Below are positions 10,526-23,094 of a stretch of 64,000 nucleotides of DNA, in pieces. Positions within the stretch are counted from its first letter, which is position 1, and every line of letters starts with the position of its first letter. This stretch comes from Glomus cerebriforme (lineage: Eukaryota; Glomeromycota; Glomeromycetes; Glomerales; Glomeraceae). The translations under genes and the position numbers were made by a program. The stretch lies in contig QKYT01000381.1 in NCBI GenBank assembly GCA_003550305.1, positions 1 to 64,000 on the forward strand, in the 5' to 3' direction. The notes beneath the pieces are model-generated. The model did not search any database. It had not been told where the DNA came from and saw nothing but the letters and a program-made list of their open reading frames with translations.

Positions 10526-13500
10526 ATGGCTTCGAAATCATTTTCAGAAGTATCATTTCCTGCTTCTTCCTCAATGCCTTCCTTTGTTTCAACCACTCGG
10601 ACAAAATGTAAGAAGTACGACAATATTTAATAATTTATATATATATATTTATGTTAAACTATTATTCTCTACGGTTTTTTTAGATGTTATTGGTGTTTGT
10701 GCTATGGACAATAAAGCAAGATCGAAACCCATGAGGAACATTTTGAATAAACTACTTACTTTTGAAGAGTTCGAAACGGTTATATTTGGCGACAAAGTTA
10801 TACTCGACGAAGGTTAATACTATAAGTACTTTACACGTATTCTTATTTTTATTATCATTGAAATTATTTAATCGTTTATTTTCCTATATAGAAGTCGAAA
10901 ATTGGCCAATTTGCGATTTTTTTATTTCATTTTTTTCAACGGGTTTTCCCTTGGATAAAGCCATTGAATATGTAAATTTACGTAAACCATTTTGTGTCAA
11001 TGATCTTCCTATGCAACGAATTCTATGGGATAGACGTCTTGTATTGAAACTGTTGGATGCTTTAGGAATACCTACACCTAAACGTCTTGTCGCTAGTCGA
11101 GATGGAGGACCAAAATGTGATTCTTATACCAAAGAAAAATTAAGAAAATATTTAGATAAAGATGTTGACAGTTTTTCATGTCCTCCAGCTGTTGTCGAAA
11201 TGATTGATCATGACACAATTAGTATTAATGGTGAAACTTTACGAAAACCTTTTGTTGAAAAACCAATTAGTGGTGAAGATCATAATATTCATATATATTA
11301 TTCATCGGAAATGGGAGGTGGTGGTCGCCGTTTATTCCGTAAGGTTGCCAATAAGTCAAGTGAATTTGACCCAAATTTGTCATTGTTAAGAACCGAGGGT
11401 TCATTCATTTATGAAGAATTCATGGATGTTGACAATGCAGAAGATGTCAAAGTATATACCATCGGACCTACTTATGCTCATGCTGAAACACGTAAATCAC
11501 CTGTGGTAGATGGACTTGTAAGAAGAAATAATGACGGTAAAGAGGTTCGTTATATTACGACTCTTACACCGAAAGAAAGGAAAATGGCGAGTGATATTTG
11601 CACTGCTTTTGGACAAATTGTTTGTGGATTTGATTTACTTCGAGTTCATGGGCAATCTTATGTCATTGATGTTAATGGTTGGTCATTCGTGAAGGGCAAT
11701 GACGATTATTATAGTAATTGCGCGAGTATTTTGAGATCAATGTTTTTGACTGCTGTTCGGAAGCGCAAGGTCAGCATTGATTCAATACCGAATGAGCTTA
11801 GATTCGAGAATTCGTGGCGACTTAAATCCTTTATATCAGTCCTTCGACATGCTGATCGTACTCCAAAGCAAAAGGTAAAATTCACTTTTCGCAGTCAACC
11901 ATTTAAAGAATTATTAGGCGGTGCAAATGAAGAAGTTATCTTACGTAAAGATTATGAACTAAAACAAGTTGCTGAAGCCACACGTGAAGCTATTCAATTA
12001 CGATGTGAAGATATAGCGAAATTGGAACAGCTTAAATTAATTTTACGAATGAAAAGTGACTTGCCTGGAACTAAAGTGCAGATTAAACCATCTTACAATA
12101 AAGAGGATAACTCTTTTGACAAACTACAACTCATTGTCAAGTGGGGTGGTGAGGTTAGCTAATCAATGACTGAACTTTTATTTCTTCAAAGAGTTAAATT
12201 CTCTTCTAATCCTAGTTTACCTTTGTCAGTTCACACATTCTGCTCTCTATCAATCACGAGATCTTGGGGAAAATTTACGCAAAGATCTTCTAATTATGAA
12301 CAGGAATGTGTTTGATGATGTTAAAATGTATACCAGTTCAGAAAGGAGGGTCAGTGCTACCGGTATGTCAAAATTTATTTATATGATGGTTTTGAAACAT
12401 TAGGATTTGCTGAATATTATATTAGTCATCAAATTAAAAAAAAATATATTTTAGCTAGGATATGTGAAAATTTCCTCTAAAATAGTGTCGGATCTTTTCT
12501 TGCATTTGTTATGAAAATCTGAAATAATCATTCTATAAATTAGAAGATTAAAAGATTAAAAGTAATTTAACAACAAAATTTATTGTTACTTTGGCTTTGT
12601 ATATAATCATATGTATATATATAATGTATATATAAAATTATATATAAAATTATATATATTGAATCTTTTCATTGCATATTTTTATATTTCTTCTTGACGT
12701 TTTTTTTAAAAAAAAGTTACTAAAAATCTAAAATAGTAAATTTCGTTCAAAATAATTATCTAAGATTAAATAATGTTTTTTTTCATAATTTTTACAGCTG
12801 ATATATTCTCCAGAACATTTTTAGATGTTGTTGATATTCCAGAAGGTATTATTGAAATTCGAAAGGAAATGTTAGATGATAGTAATGCAGCAAAGGACCA
12901 AATGGATATTGTGAAAAGCCAATTATGTACTCTCTTAAAACCTGGTGAATCCACAAAAATTGATGTTATATGGCCCGATGATGTTCCAGAGCCACGTATA
13001 GTAGTCCAAGAAGTGATTGAATTGATGAAAGAGCTACGTGAGACTATGAGAGAAAATTTCTCTACAATGGATGTTGAATCAATACAACTTCGATGGTGTT
13101 GTTCAGAAAATCCAACTTTGTTCAAGGAAAGATGGGAGAAGTTGTTTGAAGATTTTTGTGATGTAGAACGAAATAAGTTTGATCCTAGCAAAGTATCGGA
13201 ATTATATGATAGTATCAAATATGATGCTTTGCATAATCGACAATTTTTAGAAACTATTTTCGTAAATCAATCTGGAGATAAAAGTACCATCAATATTAAA
13301 AAATTATATCATATAGCCAAAATATTGTTTGATTTTGTAGCACCGCAAGAATATGGTATAAATAATGAGGATAAACTCCAAATTGGACTTCTCACTTCGA
13401 AATCTTTGTTACAAGATGTTATTAAGAATTTGGAGGTAAATGGATATGTTAACATTTAGATACTATTAAAATTTTGATCAATTACGCATAAAATAATGAA

Positions 13501-14223
13501 TTTTTTATAAAAATGCGTAAAAGGAATCTAAGTCCAGTCCAATTCCATGTACAAGATTGTATTTTACCAAAGGTAAATCTAAAACAATGTAATTTATGCA
13601 TTTATATATATTTTTTTATAATAATTTTATTTTTCTTTATCAGAATCTCATGTACATACTCTTCTAAATGTTGTATTCTTATCTGGTCTCCCTACACGAA
13701 TTTCCAAGAATAAAATACCGGAACTCGACTGTAAATATCACAAATTAGATATAGTAAATGATTTGATTTAATTAGGAATTCATTGACTAACAGTAACATT
13801 TGTTATATGCATTATACTTATTAAAGATCTTACTCAGATAACTTTTGAGCTATACGAACGTCATCGCGGTTTGTCGGGTGATAAGGAATATTCCCTACGT
13901 GTGGCATTCAGTCCGGGTGCACATGATCCCAATATTTTGGATTTACGCTTAGATGCTCGACATTGTTTGAATGTAGCTCCGAGAATGTAAGAAGTCACAT
14001 TATTTGTTTTTTTTTTCATTGCTATTTTGGATAATGACAAACACTTATTGCCAATTTCAGAAATCTTACAGATCATTTGCCTCTTGATGTAGCGCTTTCC
14101 TATTATAAAAGTAAGGTATATAATATTGATATTCAACCAAAAAAAGTAGAGTTTCCTCCTGTTGTATCAGTAGATGCACCACTTGAACCACTTGATGTAT
14201 TTCAATTAAGTAAATCTTTTTAG
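10526..14223 (+). CDS. PPIP5K/Vip1-type inositol pyrophosphate kinase-phosphatase (Asp1 family)
   Basis: Nine exons (10526-10607, 10684-10812, 10892-12153, 12230-12362, 12798-13435, 13524-13572, 13644-13730, 13827-13986, 14061-14223) close exactly to 900 residues. The N-terminal half is the ATP-grasp kinase domain, which phosphorylates IP6/IP7 at the 1 position. It contains [30 protein letters not shown] and the metal-binding [12 protein letters not shown] from about residue 330. The second half is a histidine-acid-phosphatase-like domain that starts at [10 protein letters not shown] (about residue 388) and continues through TSSERRV and LYFTKESH to [10 protein letters not shown]. Both domains are complete. 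In other fungi these enzymes affect polarity, phosphate sensing and microtubules. The start follows family architecture: an unstructured Ser-rich leader, then [12 protein letters not shown]. Confidence 0.95.
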
Positions 14224-14388
14224 GTAGTATTTATTATCATAACTAAAAATTAATTATTAAATAATAGATAAATAATTTTTTATGTAAAAACAAATGAACG
14301 ATCTTTTGCCATAATAATTTTTTTGTACAACTATTACTAGTATAATTATTACCGTATGTTGCATAAAAAAAAAAGATTATAATTTAAC

Positions 14389-15702
14389 ATGACTTCTAGA
14401 GAAGAAGAACTTAAAAAGAGGAAAACGTATCTTCAAATAGCAGGCACTGCCTGTTCATGTTGTCACAAATCATGTAAAGAAGCTGGAGTAACTTCACTTT
14501 TACGTTGTGCACGGTGTAAAATGGCTCATTATTGTTCTAAAGAATGTCAAAAGGCTGATTTTCAATTTCATAAGTTATTTTGCCTTGCTATTAATGAATT
14601 ATACAACACTGAAGAAGCCTGGTATTCATGTAAGGGTATGGAATCTGAATGGAATAAGCGCAAGATCTATCAAATGCAATTATTAGGCTTTGTACTTGAA
14701 AGAGAACTAACCAACTATGAGAGGCATGTATGGCTGAACCAACCAAAATGCCAAATATGTTTTAAATGTCCAAAAGACCTGAAAAAGCTACAAACGTTAA
14801 TCCCATGTCCAAATTGTCAAGTAGTCTTTTGTTGTTCTTCTGATCATTGGGAAAAACATCGATCAAAACATAATGATTTATGTGCAACATATCAGATCAT
14901 GCTCGATTGTGAAAAAATCAGATATCAACCTGATCAACCATTATGGGCTCCAGAAGAATTTGATGAAAATAAATCATATCCTCCATTGCCAAGAGATTGG
15001 AATGAATATTTCAAATGGAGGAAGGCTTCTCAATTGCTTCAACATGATTCTTACTGTCGAGTCATCACAAATACTCTTTCGTTACCTCTCACGATTCTTG
15101 CAGCTCTTGAAAGATTTTATGAGCGTGATAAATTACATTCTATTGATGACATGGTAATTCATATTGCTGGTGCAAATCAATATGAACTTTTAGCACTGAT
15201 GACTTTTGAAGAAATAATGCACGTGTTACCAAATATCAAAACTCTTCACCTTGTAATGGTTGGATTAGAGATGTCTTCAATGAATCATGGATTACCCTTA
15301 CAATGTTGTCCTCGATGCACTAAAGAAAATAGGCAACGTGTTTGTTCAATGTACCCAATGACTTATCATGATTTTGCCATTTCTTTAGATTATAGTCAAC
15401 CTCACTTAGTTGTTGGATTCAATACAGGTCTGTATGAAGATGATACTGAGCTTTGGAAACCAACAATAAAGTGTTTGTTGGATAAAAATTTGCCTTGTTC
15501 TTTCACTTCTTATTCAAAAGAAGAAGCCACTGAAGATGTTAAATTACTCAAGGAGTGGAGCGCTAAGGTCCTTGTAGGAGCCAAAGAAAATAAATGGAGA
15601 AGCAATATGCCTCTCGCTGAACCTCAAGAAGTTGATAAATTTTATTATAATAATTATTATAGAACATTATTTCAAGGAAGAGTTAATAAAGAGAAAAATT
15701 AG
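14389..15702 (+). CDS. MYND zinc-finger protein, MSS51/ZMYND17-like
   Basis: Single-exon gene of 437 residues. A MYND finger at about residues 23-65 has the Cys/His pattern CSCCHKSC, CARCKMAHYCSKECQ and HKLFC. A second cysteine-rich segment (CQICFKCP, CPNCQVVFCC, then H..HNDLC) lies at about 120-165. The rest resembles the C-terminal domain of MSS51-type proteins, with PLTILAALERFY, HIAGANQYEL and a late LVVGFNTGLYEDD. In yeast Mss51 activates translation of mitochondrial COX1. Here the orthology is plausible but not certain, because related MYND proteins share the fold. No presequence is obvious. It follows PPIP5K by 165 bp on the same strand. Confidence 0.75.
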   Translation: MTSREEELKKRKTYLQIAGTACSCCHKSCKEAGVTSLLRCARCKMAHYCSKECQKADFQFHKLFCLAINELYNTEEAWYSCKGMESEWNKRKIYQMQLLGFVLERELTNYERHVWLNQPKCQICFKCPKDLKKLQTLIPCPNCQVVFCCSSDHWEKHRSKHNDLCATYQIMLDCEKIRYQPDQPLWAPEEFDENKSYPPLPRDWNEYFKWRKASQLLQHDSYCRVITNTLSLPLTILAALERFYERDKLHSIDDMVIHIAGANQYELLALMTFEEIMHVLPNIKTLHLVMVGLEMSSMNHGLPLQCCPRCTKENRQRVCSMYPMTYHDFAISLDYSQPHLVVGFNTGLYEDDTELWKPTIKCLLDKNLPCSFTSYSKEEATEDVKLLKEWSAKVLVGAKENKWRSNMPLAEPQEVDKFYYNNYYRTLFQGRVNKEKN

Positions 15703-16099
15703 GAAAAAATACATCCTGTTTTAGAAAAAAAAAAAGTTTATTCTATTATTATATTATTATTTGAACAAATAATGTTAATGTAAAGCTGCTCAATAAATTA
15801 ATACTAGTTTGTTAATAACACAATCAATTTTTATATTATAATTTAAACATATGTAGGAATGTGTGTTCTAATAATATATGCATGTTTTCTCTCTGCATAG
15901 AAATATTATATTATTTATATTCAATATAAGAAATTATTCTCTTTTAATTTTTTTTTAAATTAAATTGTTCTTTGTAAATATTCCTTTCATTACAAATACA
16001 CTAATTAATATTACTTCTATTAAAATAAGTTCTATAATAAATTTGCTAGAAATACGCTAAAATTATTTTAGATTTGTAACTTCAGTTACTCAAGTTTCA
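15703..16099. other. Convergent intergenic stretch
   Basis: AT-rich 3' flanks of two convergent genes (MYND protein and Bet1). No gene or repeat was recognised. Confidence 0.5.
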
Positions 16100-16729
16100 T
16101 CAAAGAAAAATATAATAGAAAAATATAAAAGTTATCACAATAAGAAAAACTAGCCACCATGTGAAATGGCTACTTTGAGTATTCGATAATCGTTTTAACT
16201 TATCCATAGTACCACCAATATATGTGCTTGTCCATGAATATTCATCCGACTTCATATTTATAAAAGAAACCAATTAATTACATGAAAAAGAATAAAATAA
16301 AAGTACTTAAGTAATAAAGATTTACCATAGTTCCAATAAGATTATTTGATTCTTTTACACTTTCACCAATGCTTAATGCAATCTAAAAATAATTAAAATT
16401 GAAAAGTCATTCGATATATTAAATTATTCTAGTATAGATCATTCGTACATACCTCTTTAAATATCATTACTTTTCCGGTCAAACCTTCAATTTTTTCATC
16501 ATTTTGACTTTCTAAATCTAAATGAGTACTTGTTGAAGTATAATTAGAAGAGGGTGTGGAGGCTCTTAAAGCTGGGCTGGTTCCTGAAGCAGATGCACCA
16601 GTAAATAGTGCCGCTCGATTGTGATTATTGTAAGTTCTAATTTTAAAAATGAAAGTTAAACAAATTATGACGGAAGTAAGTGAATGAAGGATCAAAGAAT
16701 CATTACCTTACACGTTTTCCAGGGTTCAT
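16100..16729 (-). CDS. BET1: SNARE protein Bet1 (ER-Golgi transport)
   Basis: Four exons (16707-16729, 16453-16636, 16326-16382, 16100-16249) join in frame to 137 residues. A Ser/Thr-rich N-terminus is followed by one SNARE helix that begins LDLESQNDEKIEGLTGKV. It continues through IALSIGESVKESNNLIG with regular heptad spacing, and a C-terminal membrane anchor follows (WWLVFLIVITFIFFYY). The start of the helix, LESQ.(D/E)E.(I/M)..L..K(V/I), is the Bet1 signature. Bet1 is the v-type Qc SNARE for COPII vesicle fusion with the cis-Golgi. The first exon is just 23 nt. It is transcribed away from valyl-tRNA synthetase, with 232 bp between the start codons. Confidence 0.85.
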
Positions 16730-16961
16730 TACGAAATTTGTAGGTCGGCAGAAACTATGAATGGAAAAAAAAATAATTGGTAAAACAAAAATAAATATGT
16801 CATGCCACGTTTTTCTGAGTCATAAAAATCATGAGACTGTGCATCTTCATACAGTTACTGCGCCCACACAAAAAAAAAATGATATAAACCTCCGAAAAAA
16901 AAAAATCAAATATATTACTACTTTCGAATTAATTATTTCGAATTATATCAATTATATCAAA

Positions 16962-19900
16962 ATGTCCGACTCCAAGGAACAAGCACCAGGTTCAGAAGCA
17001 GCTGCTATAGCTCTTTCTTTCACTGGTGTCATAGGACCAGTATTGTGTTTTATTGTAATTGTATTTCTTCTATTGTGGAATTTTCGTATTAGTCGAACTC
17101 CAGTAAAGTCTGATAATACTGGAGCTACTACTACGAAGTCAAAAAATGCCGAAAAAAATGAGGCAAAGAGACAAGCAAAACTTGCAAAGTTTGCGGCTAA
17201 ACAAGCAAAGTTTACAAAAGTAATCGAAATTCTATTATGATTTTTATTTAATATAATTATAATGCATTTTATCTTACAATCTTGTTAATTTATATTGAAA
17301 TAGCCAACTGAGGGTGAAAAAAAGAAGGAAAAAGAGAAGAAGCCAAAAGGTGATAAAGCATCCAAGAAAGAAGAATTTATTGATAATACACCTCCCGGTG
17401 AAAAGAAAGGTATCATAATCATAATTCTTGAGTAAAAACGCGTGAAATTGAATAATTATCTAACAGGATTCTTCCTTCTATTTTAAAGATATGTCCAAAC
17501 CTATGGCTTCTGCTTATAATCCAAAAGTTGTTGAAGCTGCTTGGTATGCATGGTGGGAAAAGCAAGGCTTTTTCAAACCTGAATTGACTCCAGATGGTAA
17601 ATCTAAACCAGAAGGGCTATTTGTTGTCCCTGCTCCTCCACCAAATGTGACAGGTTCTCTTCACATTGGCCACGGTTTGACCGTAGCTATCCAAGATACT
17701 TTAATTAGATGGTATATAAGCAAATTGTTATTTAGATCTATTCTATTGTATTTAACTCTCTATTTTGATCTAGGAATCGAATGTTAGGTAAAACAGTATT
17801 ATTTAATCCAGGAATTGATCACGCAGGTATTTCAACGCAATCTGTTGTTGAAAAGAAATTATGGGTTGAAAAGAAACAAACACGTCATGATCTTGGACGT
17901 GAGTCATTTGTTAACGAAATTTGGAAATGGAAAAATAAGTATGTAATCATTGTTTTTTTTTGTGATTAACTATGATACTTATGATATTTTTAAAATAAGA
18001 TATGGCGATCGTATTCATTCACAATTGAAACGACTTGGAGGTTCTTATGACTGGGAAAGATCTGTCTTTACAATGGATGAGGTTAGTATAAAAATTTAAT
18101 TGTGACGCGTTTTTAAGTATTAATTTATTTAAATTTTTTTTTTTTTAGAAACCTAATAGAGCTGTAACTGAAACCTTTTGTCGTCTACAAGAAGAAGGAA
18201 TTATTTATAGATCAACCCGATTGATAAATTGGTGTGTTAGACTTAATACCTCTTTATCAAATCTTGAAGTTGAAAATAAAGAAATATCTGGACGTACCCT
18301 ATTATCGGTGCCAGGGTACAACCCAGAGGAGAAATTTGAATTTGGCGTTTTGACATCGTTTGGATATCCTATTGAAAATTCCGGTATTTATTATTATTTT
18401 TTTTTTATATTATACTAATTAACATGGATTTTTTTTTATTTACTAAATATTATATATATATATATTTAGACGAGAAAATTGTTATTGCTACCACTCGTCC
18501 TGAAACAATGCTTGGTGATACCGGCATCGCTGTTCATCCATCAGATGAGCGTTATAAGGTTAGTTTTAAAATAAACACGTAATTAAAAGCTTTAATTACA
18601 ACTTCTAATTTAAGGAAAATTTTCTTGCCGATTTGAAAAATAAAGCATCTTCATGGTAAATTCGCCATTCATCCATTTAATGGAAGAAAACTCCCTATCA
18701 TCCTTGACGATATTATAGTAGATATGGCCTTCGGCACTGGTGCTGTCAAGATCACGCCGGCTCATGATTTTAACGATTTCGAAGTTGGTAAACGACATAA
18801 TCTTGAATTTATCAATATATTAAATGATGATGGTACTTTAAATGCAAACGGTGCTCCTTTTCAAGTAAGTCAATATTATTTCAATATTTCATTTTGTATT
18901 ACATTTTGTTTATTATTGTGATATTGTAGGGAATGAAAAGGTTCCATGCTCGTAAAGCTGTTGTTGATGCACTTATGGAAAAAGGCTTATATATTGGAAC
19001 GGTAGAAAACCCTATGATTGTTCCTATTTGCTCGTAAGAAACGTTATATTTTCCTTCTCTGTAGTTGAAAAATATTTATTAATCATTAAAAAAATTTTTT
19101 GATAGTAAATCAGGAGATGTTATTGAACCTCTTTTAAAACCTCAATGGTGGGTTAATTGTTCTGATATGGCTAAAGAAGCAATGAAGGTTTGTTTTTATT
19201 TTGCTTATACAAATATTTATGTACTTTGCTTTATTAAGAAATTACATAATAAACAAATGAAATAGGCAGTAGAAGAAGGAAAATTGCGCATTTCCCCCAA
19301 GACATCAGAAAAAGAATGGTTCAGATGGCTTGATAATATTCAAGATTGGTGTATTTCGCGTCAATTATGGTGGGGACATCAAGTTCCTGCTTATTTCATA
19401 AATCTATCAAACCAGGATCAAGATGTATGTAGTATATTTTTATTTAAAAACTTTTTTTTATAAAGATTCTTATTAATGATTTATAAAATGCCAGCTCTCG
19501 GATGGAAAATATTGGGTATCGGGTCGTAATGTAGAAGAGGCCCAAGAGAAGGCAAAGAAAAAATTCCCAGACGTTGATTTCAAGCTAGAACGAGATCCAG
19601 ATGTACTGGATACTTGGTTTTCTTCTGGATTATGGCCATTTTCCATTTTCGGTTGGCCTGATAAGGTGATTTTACTTTTTCAAACAAAGATCTAATATAT
19701 TATTTTATTAACGAAAATATAATTGTATATTTCACAGACAAGTGACTTAGAAACTTTTTATCCGACATCGCTCTTAGAAACTGGATGGGATATTTTATTT
19801 TTCTGGGTAGCTAGAATGGTTATGTTGGGTATTAAATTAACTGGACAAGTTCCTTTCAATGAAGTTTTTTGTCACGCGATGATTCGAGACGCACATGGTC

Positions 19901-21669
19901 GAAAGATGAGCAAATCATTGGGAAATGTAATTGATCCAGTAGATGTAATTCAAGGTATATCATTGGAGGAATTACATGCCAAATTATATGAAGGGAATCT
20001 TGATGCACGCGAAATTGAAAAGGCCAAAGCTGGTCAAAAAGCCGATTTTGCAAATGGTATTCCTGAATGTGGTACTGATGCATTGAGATTCGCGTTGTGT
20101 GCGTACACTTCAGGAGGTAATTAAATATGATTTATGAAAAATTATAATGTTTTATTCTGCGTTTTATCTTACTATTATAATTTATAATGTTTCAGGTCGT
20201 GATATAAATCTTGATATCCTTCGTGTGGAAGGATATAGAAAATTCTGTAATAAATTATGGAACGCTACTAAATTTGCATTAATGAAATTAGGGGATGATT
20301 TCAAGCCAAGAGAAAATGCCAAAGTATGTATTATTTAAAGAGTTAAATATTTAAGTTATCAATTAAATTGTATGTTTTATTTTTTCATTTAGATGACTGG
20401 AAAAGAGTCATTAGCTGAACAATGGATATTACATAAATTAAATCAAAGTGCTATAGAAACAAACAAATCCTTACATGAAAGAAACTTTATGGTTGCTACC
20501 ACCGCAATATATAACTTTTGGTTATATGAACTTTGTGACGTTTATATTGTAAATATATATATATATACTATCTTTTTTTATTTTTATTTTATTTTATTTT
20601 TTTTTACAAAATGTATTAATAAAATATTTAAATGTATAGGAATTGATAAAACCATTAACAGATGCCGACATGTCAATCACTAATAATGTAGAACGTAAAC
20701 AATCAGCTCAAGATACACTATATACTTGTCTAGAAGCTGGACTTAAGTTACTTCATCCATTTATGCCATTTGTGACAGAAGAATTATATCAACGTTTGCC
20801 ACGGCGTTCTGGAGATGATATTCCAACAATTGTTAAAGCCAAATATCCTGTTGAAGTATGATAATTAATATTTTATTAGTGTATCACTTGTAATATAATA
20901 CTGATAATCATATTCATATAGGAGCCAGAGTATCATAATCCACAAGCTGAAGAACAATTTGACCTTGTATTTTCTGTGATAAAGGCTGCTAGGTCTCTCA
21001 CCGTTGAATATAATATTCAATCCAATGCCTCATGTAAGTATATTTGTTTGATTAATTCATCGAAATATTTACAACCTCATTAAATCTCATTATGATATTT
21101 AAAAAACTTATATTAGTATTCATTCAGGCCGCCTCGGAGACAACTGCAAGCTTGCTCGCATCACAAGAACGAAGTATTGTTACTTTAGTGAAAAGTGCTA
21201 AATCTGTACACGTTTTTCAGAAAGGTGAAACTATTCCAGCTGGCTGTGCTTTAAGTACAGTAAATGATGAAATAAATGTACTACTGATGGTTAAGGTAAA
21301 AAGAAATTCCTTTTTATATATAATGTAACGTATATAATCAACAACTATAAATAAATATATAAATATAATTATAGGGATTTGTTGATATTGATGCTGAAGT
21401 TTCAAAATTCCAAAAGAAGCTTGATAAAACAACTCAATCACTAATAACACTTCAGAAGAAAACATCAATCCCTGATTATGAAAATAAGGTACCAGAAGAT
21501 GTAAGAGAAGCTAATGAAACTAAGGTGATTATTTTTCAACAATACGTTTCTTACCTAATTTATTAAACTAAAATGTGATTTACATTTTTCATAATAGCTT
21601 AAAGCTTACCAAGCTGAAATTGATGCTTTAAACCATAGTATTCAAATCTTTTTAAAATTAAAAGATTAG
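16962..21669 (+). CDS. Valyl-tRNA synthetase with predicted N-terminal membrane segment
   Basis: Twenty exons close exactly to 1,094 residues (first 16962-17219, second 17304-17409, third 17489-17711; largest 19738-20116; last 21598-21669). It charges tRNA-Val. The class I motifs HIGH (residues 180-183) and KMSKS (687-691) are intact. The editing domain ([11 protein letters not shown]) and the C-terminal Val-arm coiled coil ([13 protein letters not shown]) are also present. The Lys-rich linker ([12 protein letters not shown], then [12 protein letters not shown]) matches the eukaryotic ValRS N-terminal extension. Ahead of it, residues 15-39 form a strongly hydrophobic helix ([18 protein letters not shown]), which is unusual for this enzyme. 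I chose the ATG at 16962; the same frame stays open back to 16761, but that part is low-complexity leader. Confidence 0.94.
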
Positions 21670-21823
21670 TAAAGTAAATAATAATAATAAAAAAAAAAAA
21701 TTTATTATTGTTTGTATTTTTTATGCTAATGATAAATAAATTCTTAGATCCTATAATATAATTAACACAAAACCTTTGTTTTAATGAGATGAAATTAACC
21801 ACATTAATTTTTTGATAATTATT

Positions 21824-22944
21824 TTAAATATCTGCATCTAATTCTTTTCTTGCTTGCATCTTAATCATCTTATCGTGATACTTCCTACTTTCACTTAATT
21901 CCTGAAGTATCCTTTCTTCTGTAAAAAGTAATGAATAATAAATTATAAGAATATTTAATTATTATTAAATATAATTAACTTACCAAAACCTTTTTCCTCT
22001 CTGGCTAATTTTGGATCTAGCATGCTTAACATGTATTGTTCTGTTCTAACCATTTCAAGTTGTTCTTCCAATTTATGATATCTATCAATACGTCTCTGAT
22101 GAGCTCTTATACGTTTATTCATCATCATAGAAATCCAAGTAGGTTGTTTCCAACCTTGTACTCTCCATATCCTATAACCTAACTGAGTAACCACTGTAAA
22201 TTTTTTTAGATTTGGTTTAAAAGAATCTTTTTTCTTTGACAATCTCTTTTCTGGTTCTTTGTACTCTGGTGGAGTATATAAACGTTTATCTAAAGGAATT
22301 CTATAAGCGGGATGAGGATCAAGTGTGCGAGCACCATAAGTACGTGTATCCAAAACGAATTTATGTAATTTGGGCTATAAGATGTAAATTATGTTTAGCA
22401 TTACGCTTTAGATTTAAAGCAATAATAAATACATGCCATGATCTTACTCTCTTCCAATTTCTCAACTGAATATAATATAATGGAATTATATTAGATACAT
22501 GATTTGATAAAAGAACTAAAATTAAATAATTAATTAACTTACAATATCCAGAACTTCTTTAAGTCTACCTTTTCTACCATATGCTAAGTCATCAATATGT
22601 TGAAAAGCTTCTTGATTTCCTTTAAGTGCTTTTATTATAGTAGACTTGCACTTCAACAAAATTAAAAGCTTATTAACCTTAAATTCTATTTTTAACTTAA
22701 TCAATTTTTACTTTACCTCTTGAGCATCCTTTAAATATTCAATGGTTTTCATTATTGAAGTTTCATGTCGTCTTAGTCTAAATTTTTGACGAATATGATA
22801 AAATAAAAATTTTTGGTGGAGGTCATCGGGAAATAATTTAGAAATTTTAAGTAATGATTTGTAAAGAGAAAGAACTGGTAAGCGATGTTGGGGAAGTTTC
22901 CAAAAAGGCCTTTTAGGTTTGTTTCGCAAACGTTGTAGAGACAT
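21824..22944 (-). CDS. LYR-motif mitochondrial protein (Complex1_LYR family, Cup1-like)
   Basis: Five exons (22717-22944, 22543-22650, 22448-22465, 21984-22374, 21824-21918) give 279 residues. Near the N-terminus LPVLSLYKSLLKISKLFP contains an LYK variant of the LYR tripeptide, followed by a Phe/Arg-rich helix (IRQKFRLRRHE). LYR proteins bind mitochondrial acyl carrier protein and act in Fe-S delivery or respiratory complex assembly. The next segment (AFQHIDDLAYGRKGRLKEVL) resembles the fungal LYR proteins labelled Cup1-like. The C-terminal basic, coiled-coil-prone part has no recognised domain. Exon 3 is an 18-nt microexon. The start is 150 bp from the divergent RING gene. The specific partner complex is unknown. 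Confidence 0.7.
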
Positions 22945-23094
22945 TTAAATAAGCCTTTTTTAATGTCAGTTGTGTTTCAGTGATGCTTATAGATTATTAA
23001 TAGATCTGATCTTGTGCAACATTGATATTAAAATAGATGATCTAGCTTATTGGACGCGTTAGACGCGATATTTGCAATTTCCTTAATTCTTACA

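Noticed and set aside
12766..13218. 150-codon frame antisense to PPIP5K
   Set aside because: Lies opposite a well-supported exon; a shadow of the coding strand.
16761..16961. Upstream in-frame extension of valyl-tRNA synthetase
   Set aside because: Lys/Thr-rich low-complexity leader; the ATG at 16962 is better placed. It is kept only as a possible alternative start.
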